The notes beneath the pieces were generated by a model, which saw only the letters and a list, made by a program, of their open reading frames with translations, did not search any database and was not told where the DNA came from. Below, piece by piece: positions 19,098-33,129 of a DNA stretch of 64,000 nt (the stretch's first letter is position 1; each line of letters begins with the position of its first letter). A program made the position numbers and the translations under genes. The stretch lies in NCBI RefSeq assembly GCF_008304605.1, contig NZ_PIJY01000023.1, positions 1-64,000 on the forward strand, read 5' to 3'. The stretch is from Oceanobacillus polygoni (lineage in GTDB: Bacteria > Bacillota > Bacilli > Bacillales > Amphibacillaceae).

Positions 19098-19460
19098 ATG
19101 ACTAAAGAAGAAATGATTGGCGCAATCAAAGAAATGTCTGTTTTAGAATTAAACGATCTTGTTAAAGCTATTGAAGAAGAATTTGGAGTAACTGCTGCTG
19201 CACCTGTAGCTGTAGCTGGTGCTGCTGGTGGAGCTGCTGTTGAAGAGCAAACTGAATTTGATGTAGTACTTACAGGTGCTGGAGCATCAAAAATCAAAGT
19301 TGTTAAAGCTGTTCGTGAAATCACTGGTCTTGGACTTAAAGATGCAAAAGACTTGGTTGATAACGCACCAAAAGCAATTAAAGAAGGCGTAGCTAAAGAA
19401 GAAGCTGAAGAAGTAAAAGCTAAACTTGAAGAAGCTGGCGCTGACGTAGAAGTTAAATAA
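19098..19460 (+). CDS. rplL: 50S ribosomal protein L7/L12
   Basis: L7/L12 recruits and activates translational GTPases. The 120-residue protein has the N-terminal dimer domain ([19 protein letters not shown]), an alanine-rich hinge ([15 protein letters not shown]), and the C-terminal domain with [10 protein letters not shown] and [18 protein letters not shown] precedes ATG. A hairpin follows. Confidence 0.98.
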   Translation: MTKEEMIGAIKEMSVLELNDLVKAIEEEFGVTAAAPVAVAGAAGGAAVEEQTEFDVVLTGAGASKIKVVKAVREITGLGLKDAKDLVDNAPKAIKEGVAKEEAEEVKAKLEEAGADVEVK

Positions 19461-19480
19461 TTAAGTTGATAGAAAATGAT

Positions 19481-19511
19481 AGAGCTCGTCGAATTTCGGC
19501 GGGCTCTTTAT
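19481..19511 (+). terminator. Terminator after rplL
   Basis: AGAGCTCGTCG pairs with CGGCGGGCTCT (with G-U pairs) around a short loop, ending in TTTA. Confidence 0.75.
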
Positions 19512-19759
19512 CGCGAATTGTTGTTGAACGAATATGTAGTTGTGAAATCAAATGAGCGATTCATGCTGATTGTATAAAAAAGAAGTATTTAATCCAATTG
19601 CAGGTTAAATGACTGCTTTCGGCATTTCTCCTTCTGTATATATCAATGATTAAGATACAAGGGAGTATCTCCGATTGAATAAAGTTTTATAAATTCTGAA
19701 GGCAACTTGCTTTCGGACATCTTCTAAATTTAAAATATGACTAAGAAGTAGGTGCCCAA

Positions 19760-20362
19760 TTGTCTGAGCATTACTTTTCAAATAAACCTCAATCTAAAAC
19801 TTTACCAAAAACATGGACATATCAATTAAGAGGAAAAGAATATACGTTTACTAGTGATGTTGGCGTGTTTTCAAAGAATGAAGTCGATTTCGGTTCGAGG
19901 CTTTTAATTGAACAATTTCAAGAGCCTGCTGTACCTGGTGATCTACTAGATCTTGGTTGTGGATATGGACCAATCGGAATTGCGCTTGCGGGTGATTTTG
20001 CCAATCGTCAAATTGTGATGGTCGATGTAAATGAGCGAGCGCTTGCGCTTGCTGAGAAAAACGCAACCGTTAATAATCAAACAAATACAGAAGTCGTTCA
20101 AAGTGACCGTTTGTCTGGTTTGCCTGGACGAAAATTCGCAGCAATACTAACGAACCCGCCGATTCGAGCAGGGAAGCAAGTGGTTCATCAAATGTTTGAG
20201 GAAGCAAAAGCTGCTTTACTTTCCAGTGGTCAATTGTGGGTAGTTATTCAGAAGAAGCAGGGAGCGCCTTCGGCAATGGATAAAATCGAGGCCTTGTTTG
20301 GAAATGTAGATGTTGTTGCCAAAAGTAAAGGATACTATATATTGCGAGCGTTAAATGATTGA
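19760..20362 (+). CDS. RsmC-like class I SAM-dependent methyltransferase (YbxB)
   Basis: This 200-residue methyltransferase has the SAM-binding DLGCGYGPIGIAL motif near residue 55 and LTNPPIRAGKQ, the NPPx motif of N-methyltransferases acting on RNA bases. It corresponds in position and sequence to B. subtilis ybxB, annotated as a 16S rRNA m2G methyltransferase relative. The substrate is not shown by the sequence. The TTG start follows GTAGGTG. Confidence 0.88.
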   Translation: MSEHYFSNKPQSKTLPKTWTYQLRGKEYTFTSDVGVFSKNEVDFGSRLLIEQFQEPAVPGDLLDLGCGYGPIGIALAGDFANRQIVMVDVNERALALAEKNATVNNQTNTEVVQSDRLSGLPGRKFAAILTNPPIRAGKQVVHQMFEEAKAALLSSGQLWVVIQKKQGAPSAMDKIEALFGNVDVVAKSKGYYILRALND

Positions 20363-20891
20363 CCGCGAAAAATTAATGTGATAAGATTGGAAGATGGTAA
20401 CATGGGGATTCTTTTGTCAAGGGGATCTTTATGAAATATGGGACGTATATTTGATTGCTGAACGGCAACACTGGTAGAATCGGAAAAAATGTAAGGTTTT
20501 ATAATAAAGCCTTTTTTCTAGTTTACCAAAATAAATGCCATGTGTACAACTAGTATTTGTTGTATTGCTTTCAAAAGCTGCCCGAGCGTATGATAACGAA
20601 ACACACCAAAGGTGCGACGGTAAGTATGTTCCATGAACTTGAATGCTTTGAAAATCGTTCAACATATTGTTGGGCGAAAAATTCAACTTGGTAGATAGGA
20701 AAGTGTTAAGCTTACCTATTTGCATAAGTGTAACGAAGGTATTCATCTAAAGGATTAGTGAATACTTGAGTTTTATAATGTTAGGTTCGAAAAACAAAAC
20801 TGGGAATCAATTTTTCTCGTATTGTTTTTTCTAAATATGATTCTCTTTTTGTCATAAAGGGCAAAAAGACACGATTTAAGGGGTGAAGCAG
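20363..20891 (+). other. Long spacer before rpoB
   Basis: No supported gene. It holds a small terminator for the rsmC-like gene at 20493-20517 (AAGGTTTT...AAAGCCTT, T run), a 7-bp hairpin at 20739-20765 (GTATTCA/TGAATAC) and TATAAT at 20774-20779, with no good -35. A 105-codon minus-strand frame at 20429-20746 looks spurious. Control elements for rpoB probably lie here. Confidence 0.5.
20493..20517 (+). terminator. Terminator after the rsmC-like gene
   Basis: AAGGTTTT and TAAAGCCTT form a short stem with one mismatch, followed by a T run. Confidence 0.6.
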
Positions 20892-23800
20892 TTGACAGGT
20901 CAACTAGTTCAGTATGGACGGCACCGCCAGCGTAGGAGCTATGCACGTATCAGTGAAGTTTTAGAATTACCGAATTTAATCGAAATTCAAACCGCTTCAT
21001 ATGAATGGTTCCTCGAAGAAGGCTTAAGAGAGATGTTCCAGGATATTTCTCCGATTGAAGATTTTACAGGAAACCTTTCACTGGAGTTTGTAGATTACAG
21101 CTTAGGTGAACCGAAGTATCCTGTAGATGAATCAAAGGAAAGAGATGTTACGTACAATGCTCCGCTTCGCGTAAAGGTTCGTTTAATTAATAATGAAACC
21201 GGTGAAGTGAAAGAACAGGAAGTATTTATGGGAGATTTCCCACTTATGACGGATACAGGTACATTTATTATTAATGGGGCTGAACGGGTTATCGTTTCAC
21301 AGCTCGTACGTTCACCTAGTGTCTACTTCAATGAAAAAATCGACAAGAATGGTAAGCGTGGTATTGCTGCTACGGTTATTCCAAACCGTGGTGCATGGCT
21401 TGAATTCGAAACAGATGCAAAAGACATTGCATATGTCCGTATTGATCGTACGCGTAAATTGCCAATTACGGTATTGTTGCGAGCTTTGGGCTTTGGCACA
21501 GATCAAGAAATTGTCGATTTATTAGGCGAGAATGAATACTTACGAAATACACTTGAAAAAGATAATACAGAGACCACAGAAAAGGCATTATTGGAAATCT
21601 ATGAGCGCTTACGTCCGGGTGAACCACCTACAGTAGAGAACGCGAAAAGCTTACTAGTTTCCCGTTTCTTTGATCCGAAGCGTTATGACCTTGCACACGT
21701 TGGTCGTTATAAAATGAATAAAAAGCTTCACATTAAAAATCGTTTGTTCAATCAAATTTTGGCTGAGGCAGTTGTTGACCCTGAAACAGGGGAGGTTTTA
21801 GCTGAAAAAGGTGAACGGCTTGAACGTAAACTACTAGATAAAATTCTCCCTTATTTAGAAAGGGAAGAAGAACGTTTTGGTGAGCGGATCCTTGAACCAA
21901 ACGAAGGCATTTTGGAAGATGAAATCAATATCCAATCCGTAAAAATTATGGATCCAACTGATCCGAGTGGTGAGCGAGAATTAACTGTAATTGGAAATGG
22001 TGGCGTAACAAAAGAAATTAAAAATATCACTCCAGCTGATATTTTAGCTTCTATTAGCTATTTCTTTAATTTGCTTTACAAAGTTGGAGATACAGATGAT
22101 ATCGACCATCTTGGAAACCGCCGACTACGTTCAGTTGGTGAGTTATTGCAAAACCAATTCCGTATCGGTCTATCCCGGATGGAGCGTGTTGTTCGCGAGC
22201 GGATGTCAATTCAGGACACGTCAAGCGTAACGCCGCAACAGTTAATCAATATTCGTCCGGTAATTGCTTCAATTAAAGAGTTTTTCGGAAGCTCTCAGCT
22301 TTCACAATTTATGGATCAGACGAACCCATTAGGGGAATTGACGCATAAACGTCGTCTATCCGCACTAGGACCAGGTGGTTTGACTCGTGAGCGTGCGGGG
22401 TTTGAAGTGCGTGACGTTCATTACTCCCACTATGGTCGTATGTGTCCGATTGAAACGCCGGAGGGTCCGAACATCGGACTAATTAACTCGTTATCAAGCT
22501 ATGCAAAGGTAAATAAATTTGGCTTTATTGAATCACCATACCGCCGTGTCGATCCGGAAACAGGTGAAGTAACGATGCAAATTGACTACCTGACAGCAGA
22601 TGAACAAGATAACTATATTGTGGCGCAAGCAAACGCAAAACTTGATGAGGATAATAAATTTGTCGATACTGAAGTGATTGCTCGTTTCCGTGAAGATAAT
22701 ATCATTGTTTCGCGTGATAAAGTCGATTACATGGATGTATCGCCAAAACAGGTAGTTTCTGCTGCGACAGCTTGTATTCCTTTCTTAGAAAACGATGACT
22801 CTAACCGTGCGCTGATGGGAGCGAACATGCAACGTCAGGCGGTTCCTTTAATGAAGCCTGAAGCCCCGATTGTTGGTACTGGTATGGAGTATGTGAATGG
22901 GAAAGACTCAGGAGCTGCGGTGATAAGTCGTGGTGAGGGTGTTGTTGAACGCGTAGAAGCGAAAGAAATTGTTGTTCGTCATATTTCTGAAGTAGACGGC
23001 AAAGAAATTCAAGGTGACGTTGTTCGTTACAAACTGCAAAAATATAAACGTTCAAACCAAGGAACTTGCTATAATCAGCGTCCAATTGTTAGCGAGGGAG
23101 ATCGCGTAACAACAGGTGAAGTACTTGCTGATGGTCCTTCAATGGAAGATGGAGAGCTTGCTTTAGGTCGTAACGTTCTTGTTGGATTTATGACATGGGA
23201 AGGTTACAACTACGAGGATGCAATCATCATGAGTGAAAGACTCGTGAAAGACGATGTATATACATCGATCCATATTGAAGAATTCGAGTCAGAAGCTCGT
23301 GATACAAAGCTTGGACCTGAAGAAATAACAAGAGATATCCCGAACGTTGGAGAAGACGCACTGAAGAACCTGGATGAGTATGGAATTATTCGTGTTGGTG
23401 CAGAAGTAACTGATGGAGATATTCTGGTTGGAAAAGTAACTCCTAAAGGGGTTACGGAATTATCCGCAGAGGAAAGGTTATTACATGCTATCTTCGGTGA
23501 GAAGGCTCGTGAGGTACGTGACACGTCCTTACGCGTTCCACATGGTGGAGGCGGTATTGTACTGGATGTTAAAATCTTCAACCGTGAAGATGGAGACGAA
23601 CTGCCACCAGGTGTTAACCAATTAGTTCGTGCGTATATTGTACAAAAACGTAAAATTCATGAAGGGGATAAAATGGCTGGTCGTCACGGTAACAAAGGGG
23701 TTATCTCCAAAATTTTACCGGAAGAAGATATGCCGTTTTTACCAGATGGTACACCAATCGACATTATGCTTAACCCACTTGGGGTTCCGTCACGTATGAA

Positions 23801-24428
23801 CATCGGACAAGTGTTTGAGTTGCATTTAGGAATGGCTGCTAGACAGCTTGGTATCCATGTTGCAAGTCCGGTATTTGATGGAGCGACAGAAGATGACGTT
23901 TGGGAAACACTTGAAGAAGCTGGTATGCCAAGAGATGCGAAAACAATTCTTTATGATGGTCGAACTGGAGAGGCGTTTGATAACCGTGTGTCTGTAGGGG
24001 TCATGTATATGATCAAACTTGCGCACATGGTTGATGATAAGCTTCATGCGCGTTCAACTGGACCATACTCATTGGTAACGCAGCAACCACTTGGTGGTAA
24101 AGCACAATTCGGTGGACAGCGTTTTGGTGAGATGGAGGTTTGGGCATTAGAGGCTTACGGTGCGGCGTATACACTGCAGGAAATCCTTACTGTGAAATCG
24201 GATGATACAGTAGGACGTGTGAAAACATACGAAGCAATTGTGAAAGGCGATAATGTTCCAGAGCCAGGAGTACCAGAATCCTTCAAGGTTCTAATCAAGG
24301 AATTACAAAGTCTTGGAATGGATGTTAAAATGCTTTCCAGTGACGAACAAGAAATCGATATGCGTGAGCTGGAAGAGGAAGAAGTTCAGGCAGCAACAAA
24401 GCTTAATATCGATGTAGAAGAGAATTAA
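20892..24428 (+). CDS. rpoB: RNA polymerase subunit beta
   Basis: RpoB forms half of the RNA polymerase active cleft. TTG 20892 gives 1178 residues starting [19 protein letters not shown], as in B. subtilis, and AAGGGG lies nine bases upstream; a GTG nine bases earlier would overlap that site. The rifampicin region ([14 protein letters not shown], then [13 protein letters not shown]) shows the sensitive-type residues. The catalytic-region [16 protein letters not shown] and the C-terminal [22 protein letters not shown] are intact. The C-terminal tail is short and ends LNIDVEEN. Confidence 0.98.
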   Translation: MTGQLVQYGRHRQRRSYARISEVLELPNLIEIQTASYEWFLEEGLREMFQDISPIEDFTGNLSLEFVDYSLGEPKYPVDESKERDVTYNAPLRVKVRLINNETGEVKEQEVFMGDFPLMTDTGTFIINGAERVIVSQLVRSPSVYFNEKIDKNGKRGIAATVIPNRGAWLEFETDAKDIAYVRIDRTRKLPITVLLRALGFGTDQEIVDLLGENEYLRNTLEKDNTETTEKALLEIYERLRPGEPPTVENAKSLLVSRFFDPKRYDLAHVGRYKMNKKLHIKNRLFNQILAEAVVDPETGEVLAEKGERLERKLLDKILPYLEREEERFGERILEPNEGILEDEINIQSVKIMDPTDPSGERELTVIGNGGVTKEIKNITPADILASISYFFNLLYKVGDTDDIDHLGNRRLRSVGELLQNQFRIGLSRMERVVRERMSIQDTSSVTPQQLINIRPVIASIKEFFGSSQLSQFMDQTNPLGELTHKRRLSALGPGGLTRERAGFEVRDVHYSHYGRMCPIETPEGPNIGLINSLSSYAKVNKFGFIESPYRRVDPETGEVTMQIDYLTADEQDNYIVAQANAKLDEDNKFVDTEVIARFREDNIIVSRDKVDYMDVSPKQVVSAATACIPFLENDDSNRALMGANMQRQAVPLMKPEAPIVGTGMEYVNGKDSGAAVISRGEGVVERVEAKEIVVRHISEVDGKEIQGDVVRYKLQKYKRSNQGTCYNQRPIVSEGDRVTTGEVLADGPSMEDGELALGRNVLVGFMTWEGYNYEDAIIMSERLVKDDVYTSIHIEEFESEARDTKLGPEEITRDIPNVGEDALKNLDEYGIIRVGAEVTDGDILVGKVTPKGVTELSAEERLLHAIFGEKAREVRDTSLRVPHGGGGIVLDVKIFNREDGDELPPGVNQLVRAYIVQKRKIHEGDKMAGRHGNKGVISKILPEEDMPFLPDGTPIDIMLNPLGVPSRMNIGQVFELHLGMAARQLGIHVASPVFDGATEDDVWETLEEAGMPRDAKTILYDGRTGEAFDNRVSVGVMYMIKLAHMVDDKLHARSTGPYSLVTQQPLGGKAQFGGQRFGEMEVWALEAYGAAYTLQEILTVKSDDTVGRVKTYEAIVKGDNVPEPGVPESFKVLIKELQSLGMDVKMLSSDEQEIDMRELEEEEVQAATKLNIDVEEN

Positions 24429-24437
24429 TAAAACAAT

Positions 24438-24485
24438 ACAGAATTGGTTCTGGGGTCTTTTCAAGATCCCAATGAACCATTCTGT
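24438..24485 (+). other. Long hairpin in the rpoB-rpoC spacer
   Basis: ACAGAATTGGTTC pairs with TGAACCATTCTGT, and an inner GGGGTCTT...AAGATCCC continues the stem. There is no T run, so it looks like an RNA processing or stability element rather than a terminator. Confidence 0.65.
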
Positions 24486-24550
24486 TGTATATAATTATTT
24501 TTACATGAATCCAGAGGTAAAATTGCACATTAAAAAGGGAGGATTGCCCC

Positions 24551-27500
24551 TTGTTAGATGTAAATAATTTTGAGTATATGAAAATAGGTCTTGCTTCACC
24601 AGAAAAAATCCGTTCTTGGTCTTATGGTGAAGTGAAAAAACCAGAAACGATTAACTACCGTACGTTAAAACCGGAAAAAGATGGCTTGTTCTGTGAACGT
24701 ATTTTCGGACCGCAGAAGGACTGGGAATGTCATTGCGGAAAGTACAAACGTGTGCGCTATAAAGGTGTAGTATGTGATCGTTGTGGAGTTGAAGTGACAA
24801 AGGCGAAAGTTCGTCGTGAACGCATGGGTCATATCGAACTTGCGGCACCTGTATCCCATATTTGGTATTTTAAAGGAATCCCAAGTCGAATGGGACTTGT
24901 GTTAGACATGTCTCCACGTGCGTTGGAAGAGGTTATTTATTTCGCTGCGTATATCGTTACAGATCCGGGCGGTACTCCTTTGGAGAAAAAGCAGTTATTA
25001 TCGGAAAAAGAATACCGTGCTTATTACGATAAGTATGGCAATACGTTTAAAGCGCAAATGGGCGCAGAAGCGATTCGTAAGCTCCTTCAGGATATTGACC
25101 TTGAAAAAGAAGTAGATGCTTTGAGAGAAGAACTAAAATCGGCACAAGGTCAACGAAGAACACGAGCAATCAAACGTTTAGAAGTGATGGAAGCATTCCG
25201 TCATTCTGGTAATGATACGAGCTGGATGGTATTAGATGTTCTTCCAGTTATACCACCAGAAATTCGCCCGATGGTACAGTTGGATGGTGGACGTTTTGCC
25301 ACTTCCGACTTGAATGATCTGTATCGTCGTGTAATTAATCGTAACAATCGTTTGAAACGTTTATTAGATCTTGGAGCACCAAGTATTATCGTACAAAACG
25401 AAAAACGTATGCTTCAAGAAGCGGTTGATGCATTAATCGATAATGGTCGTCGTGGTCGTCCGGTTACAGGACCAGGAAACCGTCCATTGAAATCACTATC
25501 TCACATGCTAAAAGGGAAGCAAGGTCGCTTCCGTCAAAACTTACTAGGAAAACGTGTGGATTATTCAGGACGTTCCGTAATCGTTGTAGGACCGAACTTA
25601 AAAATGTATCAGTGTGGATTACCTAGAGAGATGGCATTAGAGCTTTTCAAACCATTTATTATGAAAGAACTCGTAGAACGAGGGCTTGCGCATAATATTA
25701 AGTCTGCAAAGCGTAAAATTGAACGTGTACATCCGGATGTATGGGATGTATTAGAAGATGTGATCAAAGAGCATCCGGTTCTGCTTAACCGTGCACCAAC
25801 ATTGCATAGACTAGGTATTCAAGCGTTTGAACCGACATTGGTAGATGGACGCGCAATACGTTTGCATCCATTGGTATGTACAGCTTATAACGCTGACTTC
25901 GATGGTGACCAAATGGCTGTTCACGTTCCATTATCAGCAGAGGCACAAGCAGAAGCTCGTATTTTAATGCTTGCTGCTCAGAATATCTTGAACCCGAAAG
26001 ATGGAAAACCAGTTGTAACACCTTCACAGGATATGGTATTGGGGAACTACTACCTAACGTTGGAGCGTGAAGATGCAGTCGGTGAAGGAAGTATCTTTAA
26101 AGACGCGAACGAAGCATTTATTGCCTATCAAAACGGCTATGTTCATTTGCATACACGCGTTGGTGTAGATGCCTCCAGTCTTCACAACAAGACATTTACC
26201 GAGGAGCAAAACAACCAAATAATGCTGACGACAGTTGGTAAGTTGATATTCAATGAAATCTTGCCAGAATCTTTCCCGTATATTAATGAGCCGACCAAAA
26301 TGAATCTAGAGGTAAGAACTCCGGAACATTATTTTGTAGAGCGCGGCGCTAATATTAAAGAAGAAATTAAAAAACGTGAAGAAGTTAAACCGTTTAAAAA
26401 AGGCTTCCTAGGCGATATTATCGCAGAAGTATTTAAACGTTATAAAATTACGGAAACATCAAAAATGCTTGACCGGATGAAAGATCTTGGATTTAGCTAT
26501 TCGACAAAAGCTGGTATGACTGTTGGTATTTCGGATATCGTTGTATTAGCTGAAAAAGAGGAAATCCTGGACGAAGCACAAATAAAAGTAGATAAAGTCT
26601 TGAAGCAATTCCGTCGTGGTTTAATTACCGAGGAAGAGCGTTACGATCGAGTGATTTCGATTTGGTCTAAAGCTAAAGATGTTATTCAAGACAAATTGAT
26701 GGGCTCATTAAGCAATCGAAATCCAATCTTTATGATGAGTGATTCAGGAGCGAGGGGTAACGCATCTAACTTTACACAGCTTGCTGGAATGCGTGGACTC
26801 ATGGCCGACCCAGGTGGACGAATCATTGAGATCCCGATTAAATCAAGTTTCCGCGAAGGTTTAACAGTACTTGAGTACTTTATTTCAACACACGGTGCGC
26901 GTAAAGGACTTGCGGATACGGCACTGAAAACTGCCGATTCTGGTTACCTAACAAGACGTCTTGTTGATGTAGCGCAGGATGTAATTATCCGTGAAGCAGA
27001 CTGTGGAACAGATCGTGGCTTAACTGTAGCCGCGTTAGTTGATGGATCTGAAGTCATTGAACCGTTGATCGACCGTTTAATCGGCCGAACTGCTTTCATG
27101 AATGTAAAACATCCAGAAACTGGAGAGTTTATCGTTGGGAAGAACGAATTAATTACAGAAGACCAAGCGAAAGCAATTGTAGAAGCCAATATTGAAGAGG
27201 TAACGATTCGAACTGCCTTTACATGTAATACGAAACACGGCGTATGTCAGAAATGTTATGGCCGTAACCTAGCAACAGGTGCTGATGTAGAAGTAGGAGA
27301 AGCTGTAGGTATTATTGCAGCTCAATCGATTGGTGAGCCTGGTACACAGCTTACAATGCGTACATTCCACACTGGTGGTGTTGCAGGAGACGATATTACA
27401 CAAGGTTTACCGCGTATTCAGGAGTTGTTCGAAGCGCGTAATCCAAAAGGGCAAGCAGTTATTACCGAAATTGATGGTACTGTTCAAGAGTTTAAAGAAG

Positions 27501-28159
27501 TCAAAGATAAGCAAGAGGTAGTTATCCAAGGTTCTGTTGAACAGCGTTCTTATGCAGTTCCGTACAATGCTCGTATGAAGGTTGCTATTGGAGATGCAGT
27601 TGTGGCCGGGCAAGAGCTGACAGAAGGTTCTGTTGACCCTAAAGAGCTACTTCGCATAAAAGGTGTAGACGGCGTTCAAGATTACTTGCTTCGCGAAGTT
27701 CAACGCGTTTACCGTATGCAAGGGGTAGAAATTGGGGATAAACACGTAGAAGTAATGGTTCGTCAAATGCTTCGTAAAGTTCGTGTGAACTCTGCAGGTG
27801 ATACAGACGTATTACCAGGATCATTGCTAGAGCTGCACCAGTTCAAGGAAGCGAACCATACGGTGCTTAACGATGGCAGGGAACCTGCAACAGGTCGACC
27901 GGTATTACTAGGTATCACAAAAGCATCTCTTGAAACAGATTCATTCCTTTCCGCGGCATCGTTCCAAGAAACAACTCGAGTTCTTACCGATGCAGCAATT
28001 AAAGGAAAACGAGATGAGCTACTCGGTCTGAAAGAAAATGTTATTATCGGGAAACTTGTTCCTGCAGGTACTGGAATGCAACAATACCGTAGCATTAAAT
28101 CAGAAATGGATCGACCAGAGCAGGAAGAAGTTGAAGAAGAAACAGAAACAGTTCAATAA
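24551..28159 (+). CDS. rpoC: RNA polymerase subunit beta'
   Basis: RpoC holds the catalytic magnesium. The 1202-residue protein has the N-terminal zinc ligands ([20 protein letters not shown]), the zipper/lid region, the absolutely conserved [12 protein letters not shown] at about residue 450, the bridge/trigger region ([20 protein letters not shown]) and the second zinc site ([13 protein letters not shown]). The TTG start has GGGAGGA upstream. The acidic C-terminal tail ends the protein. Confidence 0.98.
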   Translation: MLDVNNFEYMKIGLASPEKIRSWSYGEVKKPETINYRTLKPEKDGLFCERIFGPQKDWECHCGKYKRVRYKGVVCDRCGVEVTKAKVRRERMGHIELAAPVSHIWYFKGIPSRMGLVLDMSPRALEEVIYFAAYIVTDPGGTPLEKKQLLSEKEYRAYYDKYGNTFKAQMGAEAIRKLLQDIDLEKEVDALREELKSAQGQRRTRAIKRLEVMEAFRHSGNDTSWMVLDVLPVIPPEIRPMVQLDGGRFATSDLNDLYRRVINRNNRLKRLLDLGAPSIIVQNEKRMLQEAVDALIDNGRRGRPVTGPGNRPLKSLSHMLKGKQGRFRQNLLGKRVDYSGRSVIVVGPNLKMYQCGLPREMALELFKPFIMKELVERGLAHNIKSAKRKIERVHPDVWDVLEDVIKEHPVLLNRAPTLHRLGIQAFEPTLVDGRAIRLHPLVCTAYNADFDGDQMAVHVPLSAEAQAEARILMLAAQNILNPKDGKPVVTPSQDMVLGNYYLTLEREDAVGEGSIFKDANEAFIAYQNGYVHLHTRVGVDASSLHNKTFTEEQNNQIMLTTVGKLIFNEILPESFPYINEPTKMNLEVRTPEHYFVERGANIKEEIKKREEVKPFKKGFLGDIIAEVFKRYKITETSKMLDRMKDLGFSYSTKAGMTVGISDIVVLAEKEEILDEAQIKVDKVLKQFRRGLITEEERYDRVISIWSKAKDVIQDKLMGSLSNRNPIFMMSDSGARGNASNFTQLAGMRGLMADPGGRIIEIPIKSSFREGLTVLEYFISTHGARKGLADTALKTADSGYLTRRLVDVAQDVIIREADCGTDRGLTVAALVDGSEVIEPLIDRLIGRTAFMNVKHPETGEFIVGKNELITEDQAKAIVEANIEEVTIRTAFTCNTKHGVCQKCYGRNLATGADVEVGEAVGIIAAQSIGEPGTQLTMRTFHTGGVAGDDITQGLPRIQELFEARNPKGQAVITEIDGTVQEFKEVKDKQEVVIQGSVEQRSYAVPYNARMKVAIGDAVVAGQELTEGSVDPKELLRIKGVDGVQDYLLREVQRVYRMQGVEIGDKHVEVMVRQMLRKVRVNSAGDTDVLPGSLLELHQFKEANHTVLNDGREPATGRPVLLGITKASLETDSFLSAASFQETTRVLTDAAIKGKRDELLGLKENVIIGKLVPAGTGMQQYRSIKSEMDRPEQEEVEEETETVQ

Positions 28160-28282
28160 TGGTATCTGTTTTGTAATGAACGTGATGATTCTTTGAATTC
28201 TACTCCGTTCGTGAGTAGAGGTTAGGAAGAAGCTAAACAAGTAAAAAAATCGGGAACACCAAAAAATATAGCCATTTATATG

Positions 28283-28311
28283 TTGACATTAAAAAACGAG
28301 AATGGTACTAT
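28283..28311 (+). promoter_or_regulatory. SigA promoter of the str operon
   Basis: TTGACA (28283-28288), 17 bases and TACTAT (28306-28311), 45 bases before rplGB. This should drive rplGB-rpsL-rpsG-fusA-tuf. Confidence 0.7.
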
Positions 28312-28356
28312 ATTCAAGGTGCTCCCGTTATACTTGTTACTTTGGAGGATAGCAAA

Positions 28357-28608
28357 ATGTCTTATGAAAAAGTGACGAAAGCTCAATCACGTATAATCGT
28401 TGGAAAAAAGCAGACACTGAAAGCCATGAAGAATGGTGAAGTAAGTGAAGTGTACATTGCTGAAGATGCTGACAAGCAATTAACACAAGAAGTAGTCAGT
28501 TTGGCAATTGAACAAGATATACCATATCAGCATGTGGATTCCATGAAGAAGCTTGGTGTCGCTTGTGGCATTAAAGTGGGCGCAGCAGCTGTGGCGTTAA
28601 GGAAATAA
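28357..28608 (+). CDS. rplGB: L7Ae-family ribosomal protein YbxF
   Basis: This 83-residue protein is an L7Ae/L30e/S12e/Gadd45 fold expected to bind kink-turn RNA, as shown for B. subtilis YbxF. It has [25 protein letters not shown] near the start and [16 protein letters not shown] at the end. ATG 28357 with GGAGG upstream gives the family start [10 protein letters not shown]; an upstream in-frame ATG overlaps the ribosome binding site. It leads the str operon. Confidence 0.93.
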   Translation: MSYEKVTKAQSRIIVGKKQTLKAMKNGEVSEVYIAEDADKQLTQEVVSLAIEQDIPYQHVDSMKKLGVACGIKVGAAAVALRK

Positions 28609-28752
28609 CTATTTTAGCGAACAAAAAAGCTAAAATCTTATTTTTTACCCAAATATGAACCACCTGGATGTGTGGTATTACAATCGGTGTTCAGTAAGAT
28701 CTGATTGCTGATTTTAATTAAATAATTAAATAAGGAAGGGAGGACATAAATA

Positions 28753-29172
28753 ATGCCTACTATTAACCAGCTAGTTCGTAAAGGACGCGTTAGCAAAGTA
28801 AAGAAATCTGATTCACCAGCACTTAACAAAGGGTACAATAGCTTCAAGAAGAGACTTACTGATCAAAGTTCTCCACAAAAACGTGGTGTTTGTACACGTG
28901 TTGGTACGTTAACTCCAAAGAAACCGAACTCTGCACTTCGTAAATATGCACGTGTTCGTTTGTCAAACAACATGGAAGTAACTGCATATATCCCAGGTAT
29001 CGGACACAACCTACAAGAGCATAGTGTTGTACTAATCCGTGGTGGTCGTGTAAAAGATTTACCAGGGGTACGTTACCACATCGTTCGTGGTGCACTTGAC
29101 ACTGCAGGAGTAGAAGGACGTATGCAAGGACGTTCTAAATACGGTACGAAAAGACCAAAAGAGAAAAAGTAA
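28753..29172 (+). CDS. rpsL: 30S ribosomal protein S12
   Basis: S12 is a decoding-centre protein. The 139-residue form includes [11 protein letters not shown], with the lysine whose mutation gives streptomycin resistance left wild type, and [17 protein letters not shown], the loop that also includes streptomycin-linked positions. GGGAGG lies upstream of ATG. rpsG follows 38 bases later. Confidence 0.98.
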   Translation: MPTINQLVRKGRVSKVKKSDSPALNKGYNSFKKRLTDQSSPQKRGVCTRVGTLTPKKPNSALRKYARVRLSNNMEVTAYIPGIGHNLQEHSVVLIRGGRVKDLPGVRYHIVRGALDTAGVEGRMQGRSKYGTKRPKEKK

Positions 29173-29210
29173 GTTTTAATCTAACATAGATAGGAAAGGA
29201 GGATACTAAT

Positions 29211-29681
29211 ATGCCTCGTAAAGGACCAGTGCCAAAACGTGATGTATTGCCAGATCCGCTTTATAATTCAAAATTAGTAACTCGTTTAATCAATCAAATT
29301 ATGATTGATGGTAAACGTGGGAAAGCACAAAAAATCCTTTATAATGCGTTTGAACTTGTTGCTGAAAGAAGCGGCCAAAACGCAATGGAAGTTTTTGAGC
29401 AAGCTATGAAAAACGTAATGCCTGTACTTGAAGTTCGTGCCCGCCGTGTTGGTGGTTCTAACTACCAAGTACCAGTTGAGGTTCGCCCAGAGCGTCGCCA
29501 GGCATTAGGATTACGTTACATCGTTAACTATTCACGTCTACGTGGAGAGAAAACGATGGAAGATCGTCTTGCTAATGAAATCTTGGATGCTTCTAACAAT
29601 ACAGGAGCTGCTGTTAAGAGACGTGAAGAAATGCATAAAATGGCAGAAGCGAACAAAGCATTCGCTCACTACCGTTGGTAA
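29211..29681 (+). CDS. rpsG: 30S ribosomal protein S7
   Basis: S7 nucleates assembly of the 30S head. The 156-residue protein starts [27 protein letters not shown] and ends [15 protein letters not shown], both typical. AAAGGAGG precedes ATG. It is the third gene of the str operon. Confidence 0.98.
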   Translation: MPRKGPVPKRDVLPDPLYNSKLVTRLINQIMIDGKRGKAQKILYNAFELVAERSGQNAMEVFEQAMKNVMPVLEVRARRVGGSNYQVPVEVRPERRQALGLRYIVNYSRLRGEKTMEDRLANEILDASNNTGAAVKRREEMHKMAEANKAFAHYRW

Positions 29682-29723
29682 TACAATTCTAACAAAAGCT
29701 TTTAAGAGGAAGGAGAAGAATAC

Positions 29724-31802
29724 ATGGCTAGAGAGTTCTCCTTGGAAAAGACGCGTAATATTGGTATTATGGCGCACATTGATGCAGGTAAAACCACTAC
29801 TACAGAGCGTATTCTTTTCTATACAGGACGTATTCACAAGATTGGTGAAACACACGAAGGTGCTTCGCAAATGGACTGGATGGAGCAAGAGCAAGAGCGT
29901 GGTATCACAATTACTTCTGCTGCAACAACTGCTGCTTGGAAAGAACACCGTATCAACATTATTGATACACCAGGACACGTAGACTTCACAGTTGAAGTTG
30001 AGCGTTCATTGCGTGTACTTGATGGAGCTGTTACAGTTCTTGATGCACAATCAGGTGTAGAACCACAAACAGAAACGGTATGGCGCCAAGCTACAACATA
30101 CGGTGTACCACGTATCGTTTTCATTAACAAAATGGATAAAACAGGTGCAGACTTCTTGTATTCTACTGGTACTTTAAGAGAGCGCTTGGGTGCTAATGCA
30201 CATCCAGTTCAGATGCCAATTGGCGCTGAAGATCAATTCACTGGTATTATCGATTTAATCACTATGGAAGCTTACTCTTACAAAGATGATTTAGGTACAC
30301 TTTCTGAGTCAAGTGAGATTCCTGCTGAATTGTTAGAGCAAGCTAAAGAATTACGTGGAAACTTAATCGAAGCTGTTGCTGAAACAGACGAAGATCTGAT
30401 GATGAAATACCTTGAAGGAGAAGAAATCTCTAAAGAGGAATTAAAAGTAGCTATTCGTCAAGCAACATTAAACGTTGAATTCTACCCAGTGTTCTGTGGT
30501 TCAGCATTTAAAAACAAAGGTGTTCAGTTAATGCTTGATGGTGTACTTGATTATCTTCCCGCTCCAACAGATGTGGCTGCGATCGAAGGTATTGTACCTG
30601 GAACAGAAGAAAAGGTAACTCGTCCATCATCTGATGACGCACCATTCTCTGCTTTAGCTTTTAAAGTTATGACAGATCCATTCGTTGGGAAGTTAACTTT
30701 CTTCCGCGTATACTCTGGAACGTTAAAATCCGGTTCATATGTAAAGAACTCTGTTAAGGATAAGCGTGAGCGTGTGGGACGTATTCTGCAAATGCATGCT
30801 AACTCCCGTGAAGAGATTTCTATTGCATATTCTGGTGAAATCGCTGCAGCAGTTGGGTTGAAGGATACTTCTACTGGGGATACTTTATGTGACGAAAAAG
30901 ATCTAGTTATTTTGGAATCTATGGAGTTCCCAGAACCAGTTATCTCGGTTGCTATTGAACCAAAAACAAAAGCTGACCAAGATAAAATGGGTACTGCTCT
31001 AGGTAAATTAGCTGAAGAAGATCCAACATTTAAAACTGAAACAAATGTTGAAACTGGTCAAACAATTATATCTGGTATGGGTGAGCTTCACCTTGATATT
31101 ATTGTAGATCGTATGAAACGTGAGTTTAAAGTAGAAGCAAACGTAGGCGCGCCACAAGTTGCATACCGCGAAACATTCCGTTCGGCTGCTGAGGTTGAAG
31201 GTAAATTTGTACGTCAGTCTGGTGGACGCGGACAGTTTGGTCACGTTTGGATTAAATTCGAGCCTAATGAAGAGGGCGCTGGATTTGAATTTGTAAACAA
31301 AGTTGTCGGTGGGGTTGTACCACGTGAATACATTCCTGCAGTTGAGCAAGGTGTAACAGAAGCCTTGGCCAATGGAGTGTTAGCTGGTTATCAATTAATC
31401 GACATTAAAGCGACATTATATGATGGAAGCTATCACGATGTTGACTCGAACGAGATGGCATTTAAAGTAGCTGCATCAATGGCATTGAAAGCGGCGAAAA
31501 ACAAATGTAACCCTGTACTTCTTGAACCAATGATGCGTGTTGAAATCGTGATTCCAGAAGAATACATGGGAGACATCATGGGTGATGTTACATCACGTCG
31601 TGGACGTATTGAAGGTATGGAAGCTCGCGGTAACGCACAGCTTGTTAAAGGTTTCGTACCATTAGCAGAAATGTTTGGTTACGCAACTGCTTTACGTTCT
31701 AATACACAAGGTCGTGGAACATACACAATGACATTCGACCACTATGAAGAAGTGCCGAAAAGCGTTTCTGAGGAAATTATCGCGAAAAACGCAGGCAATT
31801 AA
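29724..31802 (+). CDS. fusA: Elongation factor G
   Basis: EF-G is the GTPase of translocation. The 692-residue protein has G1 [17 protein letters not shown]3 [10 protein letters not shown]4 NKMDKTG, then domains II-V including [10 protein letters not shown] and the C-terminal [26 protein letters not shown] precedes ATG. A 126-base spacer with a hairpin separates it from tuf. Confidence 0.98.
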   Translation: MAREFSLEKTRNIGIMAHIDAGKTTTTERILFYTGRIHKIGETHEGASQMDWMEQEQERGITITSAATTAAWKEHRINIIDTPGHVDFTVEVERSLRVLDGAVTVLDAQSGVEPQTETVWRQATTYGVPRIVFINKMDKTGADFLYSTGTLRERLGANAHPVQMPIGAEDQFTGIIDLITMEAYSYKDDLGTLSESSEIPAELLEQAKELRGNLIEAVAETDEDLMMKYLEGEEISKEELKVAIRQATLNVEFYPVFCGSAFKNKGVQLMLDGVLDYLPAPTDVAAIEGIVPGTEEKVTRPSSDDAPFSALAFKVMTDPFVGKLTFFRVYSGTLKSGSYVKNSVKDKRERVGRILQMHANSREEISIAYSGEIAAAVGLKDTSTGDTLCDEKDLVILESMEFPEPVISVAIEPKTKADQDKMGTALGKLAEEDPTFKTETNVETGQTIISGMGELHLDIIVDRMKREFKVEANVGAPQVAYRETFRSAAEVEGKFVRQSGGRGQFGHVWIKFEPNEEGAGFEFVNKVVGGVVPREYIPAVEQGVTEALANGVLAGYQLIDIKATLYDGSYHDVDSNEMAFKVAASMALKAAKNKCNPVLLEPMMRVEIVIPEEYMGDIMGDVTSRRGRIEGMEARGNAQLVKGFVPLAEMFGYATALRSNTQGRGTYTMTFDHYEEVPKSVSEEIIAKNAGN

Positions 31803-31845
31803 TTGATTTTTTCCTTAATCTAACGTATAACAATTAATATAAAGG

Positions 31846-31876
31846 CTAAGGAATAACGGAAGTTGTTATTTCTTAG
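31846..31876 (+). other. Hairpin in the fusA-tuf spacer
   Basis: CTAAGGAATAAC and GTTATTTCTTAG form a stem without a T run directly after it. It may be a processing or partial attenuation site between fusA and tuf. Confidence 0.5.
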
Positions 31877-31928
31877 TTGAAAATATAATTAAAAAAACAC
31901 TTTTATTTATTTAAAGGAGGAACTATAA

Positions 31929-33116
<1,188 letters not shown>

Positions 33117-33129
33117 TTGGATTTTCTAT

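Noticed and set aside
20429-20746. A 105-codon minus-strand frame in the rsmC-like/rpoB spacer
   Set aside because: No recognisable domain, no good ribosome binding site, cysteine- and histidine-rich composition typical of a chance frame, and it runs against a terminator on the plus strand.
20761-20779. TATAAT at 20774-20779 as an rpoB promoter
   Set aside because: No acceptable -35 lies 16-18 bases upstream, so I left it as a note on the spacer rather than a promoter call.
29538-29982. Two 146-codon frames, one on each strand, across the rpsG end and the fusA start
   Set aside because: Both overlap strongly conserved genes in another frame and have no family resemblance.
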